In this document: piece by piece, positions 27,601-35,839 of the stretch | Layout of the letters: every line of letters begins with the position of its first letter | Position numbering within the stretch: the stretch's first letter is position 1 | DNA from: Flavobacterium sp. W4I14 | GTDB lineage: Bacteria; Bacteroidota; Bacteroidia; Sphingobacteriales; Sphingobacteriaceae | DNA length: 64,000 nt | Reading direction: 5' to 3' | Assembly: GCA_030817875.1 (NCBI GenBank) | Contig: JAUSZU010000001.1 | Coordinates: 2,418,001 to 2,482,000, forward strand | Notes under the pieces: generated by a model | Told to the model about the DNA's origin: nothing | Database searches by the model: none | What the model saw: only the letters and a program-made list of their open reading frames with translations | Program-made: the position numbers and the translations under genes

Positions 27601-29049
27601 TTAACCGCTCACATCAACTGCTTCTTTTGCTTTCAAGTCCTGGCGGGCAATACTTCCTTTAATCAGGTAATAAACCGGTATACCAATTAACGTGATGATT
27701 AATCCTGGCCAGGTAAATTTAGGTTTAAAAATAATCAGTAATATGCAAAAAGCCAGTCCCATCACCATATAGATGATTGGCAGCACAGGGTAGCCAAAAG
27801 CTTTGTATGGACGTTCGGCATCAGGTCGTTTCTTACGAAGGATAAAAATCCCGAAAATGGTGAGCATATAAAACATCACCACCACAAACGAGATCATATC
27901 CAACAGGTCGCCATATTTCCCACTGATGCACCATAAACAAGCAAAAATACACTGAATCCATAATCCAAAACCAGGAACTGCATTTTTGTTAAGTGTACCT
28001 ACTTTCTTAAAGAAAAGCCCATCTTTGGCCATTGAGTAATACACCCTGGCACCAGCCATAATTAAACCGTTATTGCAACCGAAAGTTGAAACCATAATCA
28101 TTAATGCAATAATGACGGTACCCGCTGTACCGAAAATATGGTTGGCAGCAGAAACCGCCACCCGATCTTTATCAGCATAGGCGATATCATGTAATGAAAG
28201 CACCCCGGTATACATCACATTGGTAAGGATGTAGAGCACTGTTACGATAATGGTTCCTAAGGCTAAACTCAGGCCAATATTGCGTGCAGGGTTTTTAATT
28301 TCGCCCGCGATAAACGTAACGTTGTGCCAGGAATCGCTACTAAATATCGAACCCACCATTGCTGCTGCAATGGCGCCGAAAGCCGCCAAAGTGGTGTAAG
28401 AGCCGATATTTCCATCGGCAGATAGGGGTCCTAAAACCCACATATTTTCCCAGTTGGTTTTCCAGATCCCTTTATCTAAAAAGAAAAGGCCAAACGCGAT
28501 AAGGCCAAACAAGCTTAGCAATTTGGCCACTGTAAAGGTGGTTTGAATCACTTTACCGCCGTTTACCCCTCTATTATTTATATAGGTGAGTAATATAATT
28601 ACCCCAATTGCCAGTAGTTGAGCGGGTGAAATGGTAAAGAAACCTAAATCGATAGCAACTAAATCTTCACTTAGTGCAGGCACGAGATATGCGGTAAACT
28701 TAGCAAATGCCACGCCTACTGCGGCAATAGTCGCCGTTTGGATTACCGTAAAAAAACTCCAGCCATATAAAAAACTGATGAGCGGATTATATGCTTCCTT
28801 TAAATAAATATATTGTCCGCCCGCTTTTGGAAACATGGCACTTAATTCACCATAACTCAAAGCTGCAGTAAGTGTCATAAAGCCTGTAATTAACCAAACC
28901 ACCAACAGCCAGCCAGAACTGCCTACATTCCGGGTAATATCTGCACTTACTATAAAAATACCTGAGCCGATCATACTTCCGGCTACAAGCATTGTTGCAT
29001 CCATCAATTTAAGTGAGGGTTTAAATTGTGTGGTTTCTTTTTCAATCAT
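27601..29049 (-). CDS. APC-superfamily amino-acid permease
   Basis: A 482-residue inner-membrane transporter with about 12 hydrophobic segments. The first helix carries the APC motif 'MLVAGSMIGSGIFIV' (unwound GSG substrate site), followed by 'ALSYGELSAMFPKAGGQYIY', a family hallmark. It ends with 'FILRKKRPDAERPYKAFGYPVLPI', typical of the LAT/APA branch. It probably takes up amino acids or short derivatives released by the neighbouring peptidases; the substrate is not readable. I use the ATG at 29049 instead of the TTG eight codons upstream. It is 43 bp after the DUF885 gene and 77 bp before the S9 gene, probably one operon. Confidence 0.9.
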   Translation of the reverse strand: MIEKETTQFKPSLKLMDATMLVAGSMIGSGIFIVSADITRNVGSSGWLLVVWLITGFMTLTAALSYGELSAMFPKAGGQYIYLKEAYNPLISFLYGWSFFTVIQTATIAAVGVAFAKFTAYLVPALSEDLVAIDLGFFTISPAQLLAIGVIILLTYINNRGVNGGKVIQTTFTVAKLLSLFGLIAFGLFFLDKGIWKTNWENMWVLGPLSADGNIGSYTTLAAFGAIAAAMVGSIFSSDSWHNVTFIAGEIKNPARNIGLSLALGTIIVTVLYILTNVMYTGVLSLHDIAYADKDRVAVSAANHIFGTAGTVIIALMIMVSTFGCNNGLIMAGARVYYSMAKDGLFFKKVGTLNKNAVPGFGLWIQCIFACLWCISGKYGDLLDMISFVVVMFYMLTIFGIFILRKKRPDAERPYKAFGYPVLPIIYMVMGLAFCILLIIFKPKFTWPGLIITLIGIPVYYLIKGSIARQDLKAKEAVDVSG

Positions 29050-29091
29050 GTGTTCTGTTGCTTGGTGGTTCAAATGGGTTGGTGAGCTTAG

Positions 29092-30873
29092 TTATTTAAG
29101 TTGGCCGTAAAAATGCCATGAGGTAGTGAAATCGCGGGTTAAGGGCTGATTCGTTAAAGTAGCCCTGATCATTTCTACAGGAATTAAGTTTTCTTTAATC
29201 ACCGCATCGTGAAAAGCTTTAAAGCTCATTTTACCACTATCAACCAGTTCTTTTTTCAGCGCAAAAAGCTGGAGGCCTCCGGTAAGGTAGGCTACCTGGT
29301 ACAAAGGACTATAATCACCTTTGAAAGATCTTCGTACTTCGCCTTCTGCATTGGCGCGTTCGTGCCCTACACGATCGACCAGGAAATCGACACACTGCTG
29401 AGGAGTCCATTTACCGAGATGAAAGTTTAGCGAAAAAAGAATCCTGGCACAACGGTGCATGCGCCAGAAAAGCATGCCCATTTTTTCTTCGGGAGTTTTG
29501 GCAAAACCTTTATCGTAGAGTAAAAGCTCCCAGTACAATGGCCAGCCTTCTACACTAAAAGGGGTTTTAAAAGGATCGCGATAGCTTTTATAGCGGTTAT
29601 TGATAAAATATTGATAATGATGACCAGGTAAGAGTTCGTGCTGTACCGTTCCTCTTGAAAAATAAGGATTGTTACCTCGCATACTCATTAACTTATCATC
29701 TTCTTCCATCGAATTTGTTGGATAAGAAATACTAATTTCGCGCCCACCGGTAAAAAATGGATTTACCAATTGACGTTCGGCCGACATCATCACCATTCCC
29801 CAGGTTTCTTCAGCAAGCGCAGGAATATTGATCAGATCGTTGGCTTTTATAAAGCTTAAGGCATCATCCTGCAGTTTTACAATCAACTCTGGCTGCTTAC
29901 CTAAGGGTACGTAGCTATTCTTGATTTTTTCCTGCGCTTTTTTCCAGTCTTTACCGAAGCCCATTGCTGCTGATGCTTTTAAAAGCTCTTCGTCGCAAAA
30001 CTTAAATTCTTTTTCCGCAAGCTGAATCAGTTCTTCTGGTGTATAAGGAATAAGTTCGGCATTTAATTGCCTGATCAGTTCCTCCCTTCCGATGGGATTT
30101 CCCTTAATTTCTGCTTTGTTTAATTTTGCCGCAGGTACAGGATCTCCTTTATCGTTAAAAAACTTAGCGTAATTGCTCAAAGCGAGATCTAACCTTTCGT
30201 AAGGTTTAGGTGCCCACCAGGTAAAACCAGGTTCGTAATCCATATAAAACTGATAAAAACCTTTTAAACGGTGTTTTAAACTTAAGGTTATGGCCGTTGC
30301 CATTTTAAGCTGATCGGGTTTGAGGTTTGTTTGCTTAGCGAAATTTTGGCTTAGGGTATCAATCTGCTTCGTAATTTCGGTCATCTGGGCAGCCAGTAAT
30401 GACCCTTCTTTATAAGTGCCCCTTCTTCTTAGTTTTTCGAGTGCATAAATCGCATCGGCGAAGGTGAAATATTTAGACAGGGCATTATATTCTGTTTCCT
30501 CTTTAGCTAAGAGCCAAACAGAAGATTCTATCTGTTTTTTAAGGAGGATATAATCTACTTTGCCATAAATGCTAAAGCCTTCAAATTTGGCTGATTTTAA
30601 CTTACTTAAATAATCTTTATTAATGTCTTGCAGGCGTTTTCTTTGTTCCGGGCTTTTAAAAGTAGTCATCGGAAAAGAATAAGTACCCCCTGCAGAATAA
30701 GGATAATAGAAATCGTTGATGGCATCCACATCCCTTTGGTAGCCTACTATCAGCGTGCCCATTTCGCTGGTTTGTTCGTACAAACTTTCGTTTGAAGTTT
30801 GGGCTAATACAAAAGTACCTGATAACAGGCTTACCATTAACAAGATGGCAAAAAACTTCAATTTGTTTTGCAT
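29092..30873 (-). CDS. DUF885-family protein, putative zinc metallopeptidase
   Basis: A 593-residue exported protein (signal peptide ending 'GTFVLAQT') of the mostly helical DUF885 family. The key motif is 'HELLPGHH' at 412-419, in which HExxxGHH supplies likely zinc ligands; 'FSVEGWPLYWELLLYD' downstream is also typical and may hold a third acidic ligand. DUF885 members resemble M32-type carboxypeptidases in fold, and peptidase activity has been assumed more than shown. Its place between an AraC regulator and an amino-acid permease supports a peptide-degrading role. Confidence 0.85.
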   Translation of the reverse strand: MQNKLKFFAILLMVSLLSGTFVLAQTSNESLYEQTSEMGTLIVGYQRDVDAINDFYYPYSAGGTYSFPMTTFKSPEQRKRLQDINKDYLSKLKSAKFEGFSIYGKVDYILLKKQIESSVWLLAKEETEYNALSKYFTFADAIYALEKLRRRGTYKEGSLLAAQMTEITKQIDTLSQNFAKQTNLKPDQLKMATAITLSLKHRLKGFYQFYMDYEPGFTWWAPKPYERLDLALSNYAKFFNDKGDPVPAAKLNKAEIKGNPIGREELIRQLNAELIPYTPEELIQLAEKEFKFCDEELLKASAAMGFGKDWKKAQEKIKNSYVPLGKQPELIVKLQDDALSFIKANDLINIPALAEETWGMVMMSAERQLVNPFFTGGREISISYPTNSMEEDDKLMSMRGNNPYFSRGTVQHELLPGHHYQYFINNRYKSYRDPFKTPFSVEGWPLYWELLLYDKGFAKTPEEKMGMLFWRMHRCARILFSLNFHLGKWTPQQCVDFLVDRVGHERANAEGEVRRSFKGDYSPLYQVAYLTGGLQLFALKKELVDSGKMSFKAFHDAVIKENLIPVEMIRATLTNQPLTRDFTTSWHFYGQLK

Positions 30874-30958
30874 TTAGCGTTGGTTAAATTTAACGAATAG
30901 CGTTTGCCTCCATTTGAAAAAATGGCTAGCTTTTTTTAAAAAATAAAAGTGTTTTTGT

Positions 30959-31861
30959 TTAGGCGCCTACGTAGCTCACCCTGCTCACATTATTATAAGT
31001 ATCGATATATGCTCTTGGCGACTGACCAATAATGCTTTTAAATACCCGGTTAAAATTGGTAATACTATTGAAACCAGCTTTATAGGCTACACCTGAAATG
31101 CAATCGGCTTTCTCACCCGAAATAAGGCTTTTACAGGCATCATTAATTCTAACTTCGTTTAAAAAGGACACGAAAGTATGTCCGGTATGTTTTTTAAAAT
31201 ACCTGCAGAAGGCCTGAGGAGTCATAAACGCGGCATTGGCTACATCTTCTAAAGAAATTTGATTATTGTAGTTTTCGGTGATGAAGTTAATGATCTTACT
31301 CAATCGCATCCCTTCATTTTCCGTTACGTTAGAAGAATACATATCCGAGCATAACGATTCTACATTCTCGTTTAAATCCTGAAGACTGTTAACCAATTTC
31401 AGAAAGTTAAACAGCACATCAACTCCTGATGCCTGGTGAACATTGAACATTTTGGTTACCATGTTTTTGGTAAAAGCAGCAGGAATTTTGAAACCATGTT
31501 TGTGTTTAGCCAAAAAACCACTTGCCATCTTCATTTCGGGAAGATTGAACAAGGCAGCCAAAATACCGTTAGGATTAAAGTAAATAGAACATGCTTTGAT
31601 TGTTTTATTGTTATCAGCAGAGAAATATTCGGGGTTGCTTTTAAAAAGATGTGGAAGTTTTGCCCCAATTACAAAAATATCGCCCGATCGGAAAGCATGC
31701 ATATCATTCCCCGCAATTAAGGTGCCTTCTCCCTTTTCTATGTAAGTAATCTGCCATTCATCATGTCGGTGCAGATACTGGTAAAAATATGGAAGTTCAA
31801 TATGTTCCGATATCACACTCTTGTCATCGGGAACAAGCATGGTAAATGGTAATACTTTCAT
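30959..31861 (-). CDS. AraC-family regulator with cupin sensor domain
   Basis: A 300-residue regulator. The N-terminal cupin barrel (about 15-110) contains 'YQYLHRHDEWQITYIEKGEG' with candidate metal or ligand-binding His residues, and 'FRSGDIFVIGAKLPH'. The C-terminal double helix-turn-helix spans about 195-295, with 'ISLEDVANAAFMTPQAFCRY' and 'CISGVAYKAGFNSITNFNRV' followed by 'FKSIIGQSPRAYIDTY'. It is the first gene of a minus-strand run with DUF885, permease and S9 peptidase, and 86 bp separate it from DUF885, so it is the natural candidate to control that run. The inducer is unknown. Confidence 0.9.
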   Translation of the reverse strand: MKVLPFTMLVPDDKSVISEHIELPYFYQYLHRHDEWQITYIEKGEGTLIAGNDMHAFRSGDIFVIGAKLPHLFKSNPEYFSADNNKTIKACSIYFNPNGILAALFNLPEMKMASGFLAKHKHGFKIPAAFTKNMVTKMFNVHQASGVDVLFNFLKLVNSLQDLNENVESLCSDMYSSNVTENEGMRLSKIINFITENYNNQISLEDVANAAFMTPQAFCRYFKKHTGHTFVSFLNEVRINDACKSLISGEKADCISGVAYKAGFNSITNFNRVFKSIIGQSPRAYIDTYNNVSRVSYVGA

Positions 31862-32328
31862 AATTTTGGTTTAGTTGGTTGAGTTTGATTACGAATTGAA
31901 TGTATAAATATTAACTCAAATAAACCAATAAAACTAAAATAAGGTTAAAATCCTGCTACAATTTGATAATATATGACGGATCTGATGATGAATTAGGCGG
32001 CAAGCAAAGCACTATATTTTTAGTTAACCTACTGTAAAGCAACATCTAAAACGATTAATCTAAACAGGTAAAGTCAGCTATTTCTGGATTTAGTAGCCTA
32101 TTCCGGTGTTTTGGGGAAATTATTCTACAATTGATCATTTAATGAACACTAAATAATAGAAGGATTAAATTCTTAGTGTTTATTATCATTTTGTACGAAG
32201 GCGAAACCAACTTAGTAATACCATTTAAAGAGTGCTTTGGGCATAAAGAACCATATCAATTAACAAACTTGATTGGGAATCGGTATAATTCTTGTATGCA
32301 TTTATAACTAAATTAAATGTAATTATGA
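31862..32328. other. Intergenic stretch without a recognisable gene
   Basis: AT-rich spacer between divergent genes. A frame open at about 32150-32310 without an ATG near its start has no family resemblance I can see; it could be the eroded upstream part of the metallopeptidase fragment, but I cannot support that. Confidence 0.4.
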
Positions 32329-33053
32329 ATGGGGAAATTCGGTGGATGGACGATAGAAATCAAGGAATCTATATCTACAATTAGAGTTATTCTAAAACTA
32401 AAGGCTGCTATTATTGACAGGACGCAAGATAAGAAAACAAATTTATTAAGCTTGGCAGCAGCTATGGAAAGCCAATTAAAGAGATCTTATCAAATCACCT
32501 ACCAGACATATGTTACTTCACCGATTAGTGTGTTTGACAATAAGAATATGCGCATTATTGGGAGTGGGTTAGATGGCTATCCAAGTAAAAATACTTTTTT
32601 ACCTATTAAAAAACAGTTGCTGTCTCTTTTTTCATGCAATACCGTATCATAAGAAACCCTGATCAAAAAATGAATAACGAACACCTTATACAAATAAGGG
32701 ATAATGCCGGCGAAATGAAAAATTTGTATGGTTATGCACATGATATTGGTGGAAGTACGGTTAGCTTGAATGTTTTCCATGTAAATAATATTATTCAGGG
32801 TTTAGACAACAATACTGTTCCTCATGAGCTTGGCCATACTCTTTCTCTACTACATGTGGATAAACAAAGTACATTTCGATCTGATCCAAGCCAATACTGG
32901 ACACAAAGACAACAACATACGAAAGACAGCACCAATATTATGTTCTCTGGCGGAAGCAGATACAACCAAGATTTAACCTCAACCACAGTAGTGGGGTTGC
33001 AGATCAATATCATTATCAATGCATATCGGAATGGGATGCTAAATTTAAATTAA
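32329..33053 (+). pseudogene. Zinc-metallopeptidase domain protein (toxin-domain-like), frameshifted
   Basis: Two ORFs, 32329-32652 (107 residues) and 32634-33053 (139 residues from an internal ATG), form one coding sequence if one A is added to the A6 run at 32608-32613: the text then reads 'TFLPIKKTVAVSFFMQYRII' without a break. The second part holds the zinc-binding motif 'VPHELGHTLSLLHVD' (HExGHxxxxxH, metzincin-like). There is no signal peptide, and a stop codon lies directly before the first ATG, so the protein is a bare domain, as in C-terminal toxin cassettes of polymorphic toxins. It is followed after one base by a small two-TM protein. An ordinary secreted peptidase remnant is the alternative. 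The frameshift may be a sequencing error. Confidence 0.65.
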
Positions 33054-33054
33054 T

Positions 33055-33330
33055 ATGAAAATAAAACTTATCCCAACAGCTAGTATATTGTTAATCTTTG
33101 CATTGTTTACGGCCCTTTCTTATAAAGATAATGCTGCATCAGATGGTTTCACCCAAATAGGATTTCCATTCACTTTTTATAATTACTCTGAGGGTAAATT
33201 TTCAGATCCAGCTTATACATCGAATTTTGGTTTTTCTCCTAAATATTTCGTAACCGATTTGTTGATTTTGATTGCGTTTATACTTTTATTCAATTTTATT
33301 ATTGAAAAATTGAATAAAACAAAAAAATGA
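33055..33330 (+). CDS. Small two-TM membrane protein, possible immunity partner
   Basis: A 91-residue protein that I do not recognise. It has a hydrophobic N-terminus (residues 4-22, 'LIPTASILLIFALFTALSY'), a polar aromatic-rich middle (about 25-63) that would face the periplasm, and a second TM helix (about 67-85, 'LLILIAFILLFNFII') with a Lys-rich end. The start codon comes one base after the stop of the metallopeptidase fragment, so they were made from one mRNA. Tight pairing of a bare peptidase domain with a tiny membrane protein is what toxin/immunity modules look like, but no homology supports this. Confidence 0.7.
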   Translation: MKIKLIPTASILLIFALFTALSYKDNAASDGFTQIGFPFTFYNYSEGKFSDPAYTSNFGFSPKYFVTDLLILIAFILLFNFIIEKLNKTKK

Positions 33331-33404
33331 ATTTGAAAGGTGGAAACGATCTCTATGAAATTTGCAGCAACTTTCAAAGCAAATCAGACTCCTAGCGTTG
33401 CAAC

Positions 33405-33437
33405 AACGAAGTCAAGTTTTAAAAACTTGACTTCGTT
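33405..33437. terminator. Strong inverted repeat between convergent genes
   Basis: Arms AACGAAGTCAAGTT and AACTTGACTTCGTT (14 bp, perfect) with a 5-nt A/T loop, 75 bp past the small membrane gene and 118 bp past the FAD-oxidoreductase stop. There is no long T run, so a role as bidirectional terminator is likely but not certain. Confidence 0.6.
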
Positions 33438-33555
33438 AGAGATTTAAAGCTTACTGCCTTACGATTCCCAATCAAGCTGGAAAGCTTACTTCAGCCAATA
33501 AAAAATCGGCTTCACAATGACAACGCATTACTATAGAAAATAAATCCTCTGTATA

Positions 33556-34797
33556 TTATCTAGCTACTGCAAATGGTTCCATTTTTAGGTCAGTAGCCAT
33601 GCCCGAAACAATCTGGCTAACCAACAAACCGGTTGCGGGGCCTAAACTTAACCCCATCATACCGTGGCCGGTAGCGATAATAAGATTTTCTCTTTTTTCG
33701 CTTCTTCCAATGTAAGGCAAACCATCAGGTGATGATGGACGGAAACCATACCAGATATCTTTTTCTGCTGGAAGTGCAGGTTTTAGATCTGGAAAATAAG
33801 CCGGAACCGATTCAACTATCCCTTTAACCCGTTGCATATTGATGCGGGTATTAATTTTATCTAACTCCATTGTGCCGCCGTACCTAATCTGTCCGTTCAT
33901 TGGTGTTATGGCCACTCTGGCTTCACATAACAATGCCGGAATAGTTAGCCGCTGCTGAGGTTCTGGCTCCATAAAAGAATAACCTTTACCTGGCATTAAT
34001 GATATTTTGACATCGGCCATTTTAGCCACTGCAGGCGACCATGAACCAGTTGCCAAAACGTACTGATCGGCTTCCCAGGCCTGACTGCCAGTGAAAACTT
34101 TCATGATACGATTACCAACCGTTCCGATTTTATCAACCTCTTTGCCACGCTCTATTTTAACCCCATTGTTTAGTAAATACTGAAGCAAAGCATTCATCAA
34201 CTTTGTTGGGTAAAGGTGTGCATCGCAACGATAATGTACTGCGCCTAAAACATCTAATTTTAAATCAGGTTGTAATGCGCGGCATTCATCGGCAGTTAGT
34301 ACAGCCATATCCAAACCCAGTTCAATTGCCCTTGCAGCTAAATGCGCTTCTTCTTCTCCTGCTTTTTCTGTTTTATAAAATGCCAGAATACCATTATTGG
34401 TTAATTCGAAATTGAAATCAGGCTCTTTTGCCAATCCTTCATATAGTTTTTTGCTCAGTAACGATAAATCGCGTAAAGGTGCTGCCGATTGGCTCACATG
34501 TTTTGCCGTGGCATGTTTCATAAATTTCAAGCCCCAGTTAATGAGGTTCCCATTTAAAGATGGGCGAACATAAAACGGACTTTTACTGTCAAACATCCAA
34601 CGAATACCTTGCTTTATCATACCCGGTGCAGCCAAGGGTACAAAATGGCTTGGTACAATCATCCCGGCATTACCAAATGAGCAGTTGTCGGTAATATCTC
34701 CTTTATCCAACACTGTTACTTCGTAGCCTTTTTTCTGCAGATAATATGCTGAAGTTAAACCTACTATTCCACCACCTATAATTAATACTTTCGACAT
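33556..34797 (-). CDS. DadA-like FAD-dependent amino-acid dehydrogenase (probable cis-4-hydroxy-D-proline dehydrogenase)
   Basis: A 413-residue flavoprotein of the DAO/DadA family. The FAD-binding Rossmann motif is at the N-terminus ('VLIIGGGIVGLTSAYYL'), and the C-terminal FAD segment is 'LIIATGHGMMGLSLGPATG' near residue 375. In this operon it should oxidise cis-4-hydroxy-D-proline, made by the epimerase gene 40 bp upstream, to 1-pyrroline-4-hydroxy-2-carboxylate. General D-amino-acid dehydrogenase activity is the alternative and sequence alone would not separate them; the complete four-gene context does. It is the last gene of the operon. Confidence 0.9.
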   Translation of the reverse strand: MSKVLIIGGGIVGLTSAYYLQKKGYEVTVLDKGDITDNCSFGNAGMIVPSHFVPLAAPGMIKQGIRWMFDSKSPFYVRPSLNGNLINWGLKFMKHATAKHVSQSAAPLRDLSLLSKKLYEGLAKEPDFNFELTNNGILAFYKTEKAGEEEAHLAARAIELGLDMAVLTADECRALQPDLKLDVLGAVHYRCDAHLYPTKLMNALLQYLLNNGVKIERGKEVDKIGTVGNRIMKVFTGSQAWEADQYVLATGSWSPAVAKMADVKISLMPGKGYSFMEPEPQQRLTIPALLCEARVAITPMNGQIRYGGTMELDKINTRINMQRVKGIVESVPAYFPDLKPALPAEKDIWYGFRPSSPDGLPYIGRSEKRENLIIATGHGMMGLSLGPATGLLVSQIVSGMATDLKMEPFAVAR

Positions 34798-34837
34798 TCT
34801 TTTAATTTATACTGCTGATATTCTTTTTAAAAACTCA

Positions 34838-35839
34838 CTAAATCACCTGAAATCCATATGCATATGGATCATCTTCGGCATCTATTTTAATGGTATTGTA
34901 ACCATAAATTTTTGCCCAACCCTCTACACTTGGTATAATGGCTTTAATTCCGTTCAGGTCTACAACTTCTTCTACTCTTCCTATAAACTTGCTACCGATA
35001 AAACTTTCGTGAATAAAATCTTCTCCTTGTTTTAGTTTTCCTTTAGCAAACCACTGTGCCAAGCGGGCTGAGGTGCCTGTTCCACATGGCGAACGATCGA
35101 TGGCTTTATCGCCATAAAAGACTGCATTCCTGGCGGTTGATGTAGGGTCTATTGTTTTTCCGGTCCATAACACATGGCTACAGCCATTTATCGTAGGGTC
35201 TAAAGGATGTACAAAAGTATATTGTTCGTTGATGCGCTTTCTAATGGTCTGGCTCCAGGTAATCAATTGCGAAGCGGTGTAGTTTTCCAGTCCAGGAAAA
35301 TTTTCCTGTGGGTCTACAATGGCATAAAAATTACCGCCATAAGCTACATCAAAAGTAAGCGTACCTAAATCCGGGCATTCTACTTCTAAATTTTCCGCAG
35401 CCAGGTAAGAAGCTACGTTTTTCAGCTTAACCGATTTAACCTTTTTACCTTCCTGCTTATATTCAATCAAAACCAATCCTGCCGGGGCTTCCATTCTGAT
35501 CACCCCAGGTATTTTGGGCTGAATCAATCCTTCCTCTATGGCAATAGTAATGGTACCGATAGTACCATGGCCGCACATTGGAAGGCAGCCACTGGTTTCG
35601 ATAAAAAGCACAGCTACATCATTGGCTGGATCGTGAGGCGGATAAAGCATACTGCCCGACATCATATCATGGCCGCGTGGTTCGAACATTAAACCTGTTC
35701 TGATCCAATCGAATTCTTTCAAAAAATGCTGACGCTTTTCGCTCATATTTGCGCCAATAAGCTGAGGGCCGCCGCCTGCAACTAACCTAACCGGATTTCC
35801 GCAAGTATGTGCATCTACACAAAAAAAAGTTTTACTCAT
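34838..35839 (-). CDS. 4-hydroxyproline 2-epimerase (proline racemase family)
   Basis: A 333-residue cofactor-free epimerase converting trans-4-hydroxy-L-proline to cis-4-hydroxy-D-proline. Both catalytic cysteines are present: C89 in 'CLPMCGHGTIG' and C252 in 'DRSPCGTGTSARLA'. The two-Cys state marks a racemase or epimerase; the dehydratase relatives carry Thr in place of the second Cys. Its length is normal for the family. Its start overlaps the aldehyde dehydrogenase stop by 8 bp, so translation is coupled. Proline racemase activity is possible, but the dehydrogenase, deaminase and semialdehyde dehydrogenase around it make the hydroxyproline role much more likely. Confidence 0.93.
   Translation of the reverse strand: MSKTFFCVDAHTCGNPVRLVAGGGPQLIGANMSEKRQHFLKEFDWIRTGLMFEPRGHDMMSGSMLYPPHDPANDVAVLFIETSGCLPMCGHGTIGTITIAIEEGLIQPKIPGVIRMEAPAGLVLIEYKQEGKKVKSVKLKNVASYLAAENLEVECPDLGTLTFDVAYGGNFYAIVDPQENFPGLENYTASQLITWSQTIRKRINEQYTFVHPLDPTINGCSHVLWTGKTIDPTSTARNAVFYGDKAIDRSPCGTGTSARLAQWFAKGKLKQGEDFIHESFIGSKFIGRVEEVVDLNGIKAIIPSVEGWAKIYGYNTIKIDAEDDPYAYGFQVI

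Noticed and set aside
32150..32312. Open frame before the metallopeptidase fragment
   Set aside because: No start codon near its beginning, no recognisable motif, and a different frame from the downstream gene.
34838..35839. trans-3-hydroxyproline dehydratase
   Set aside because: The second catalytic Cys (C252) is present, whereas the dehydratase has Thr there.
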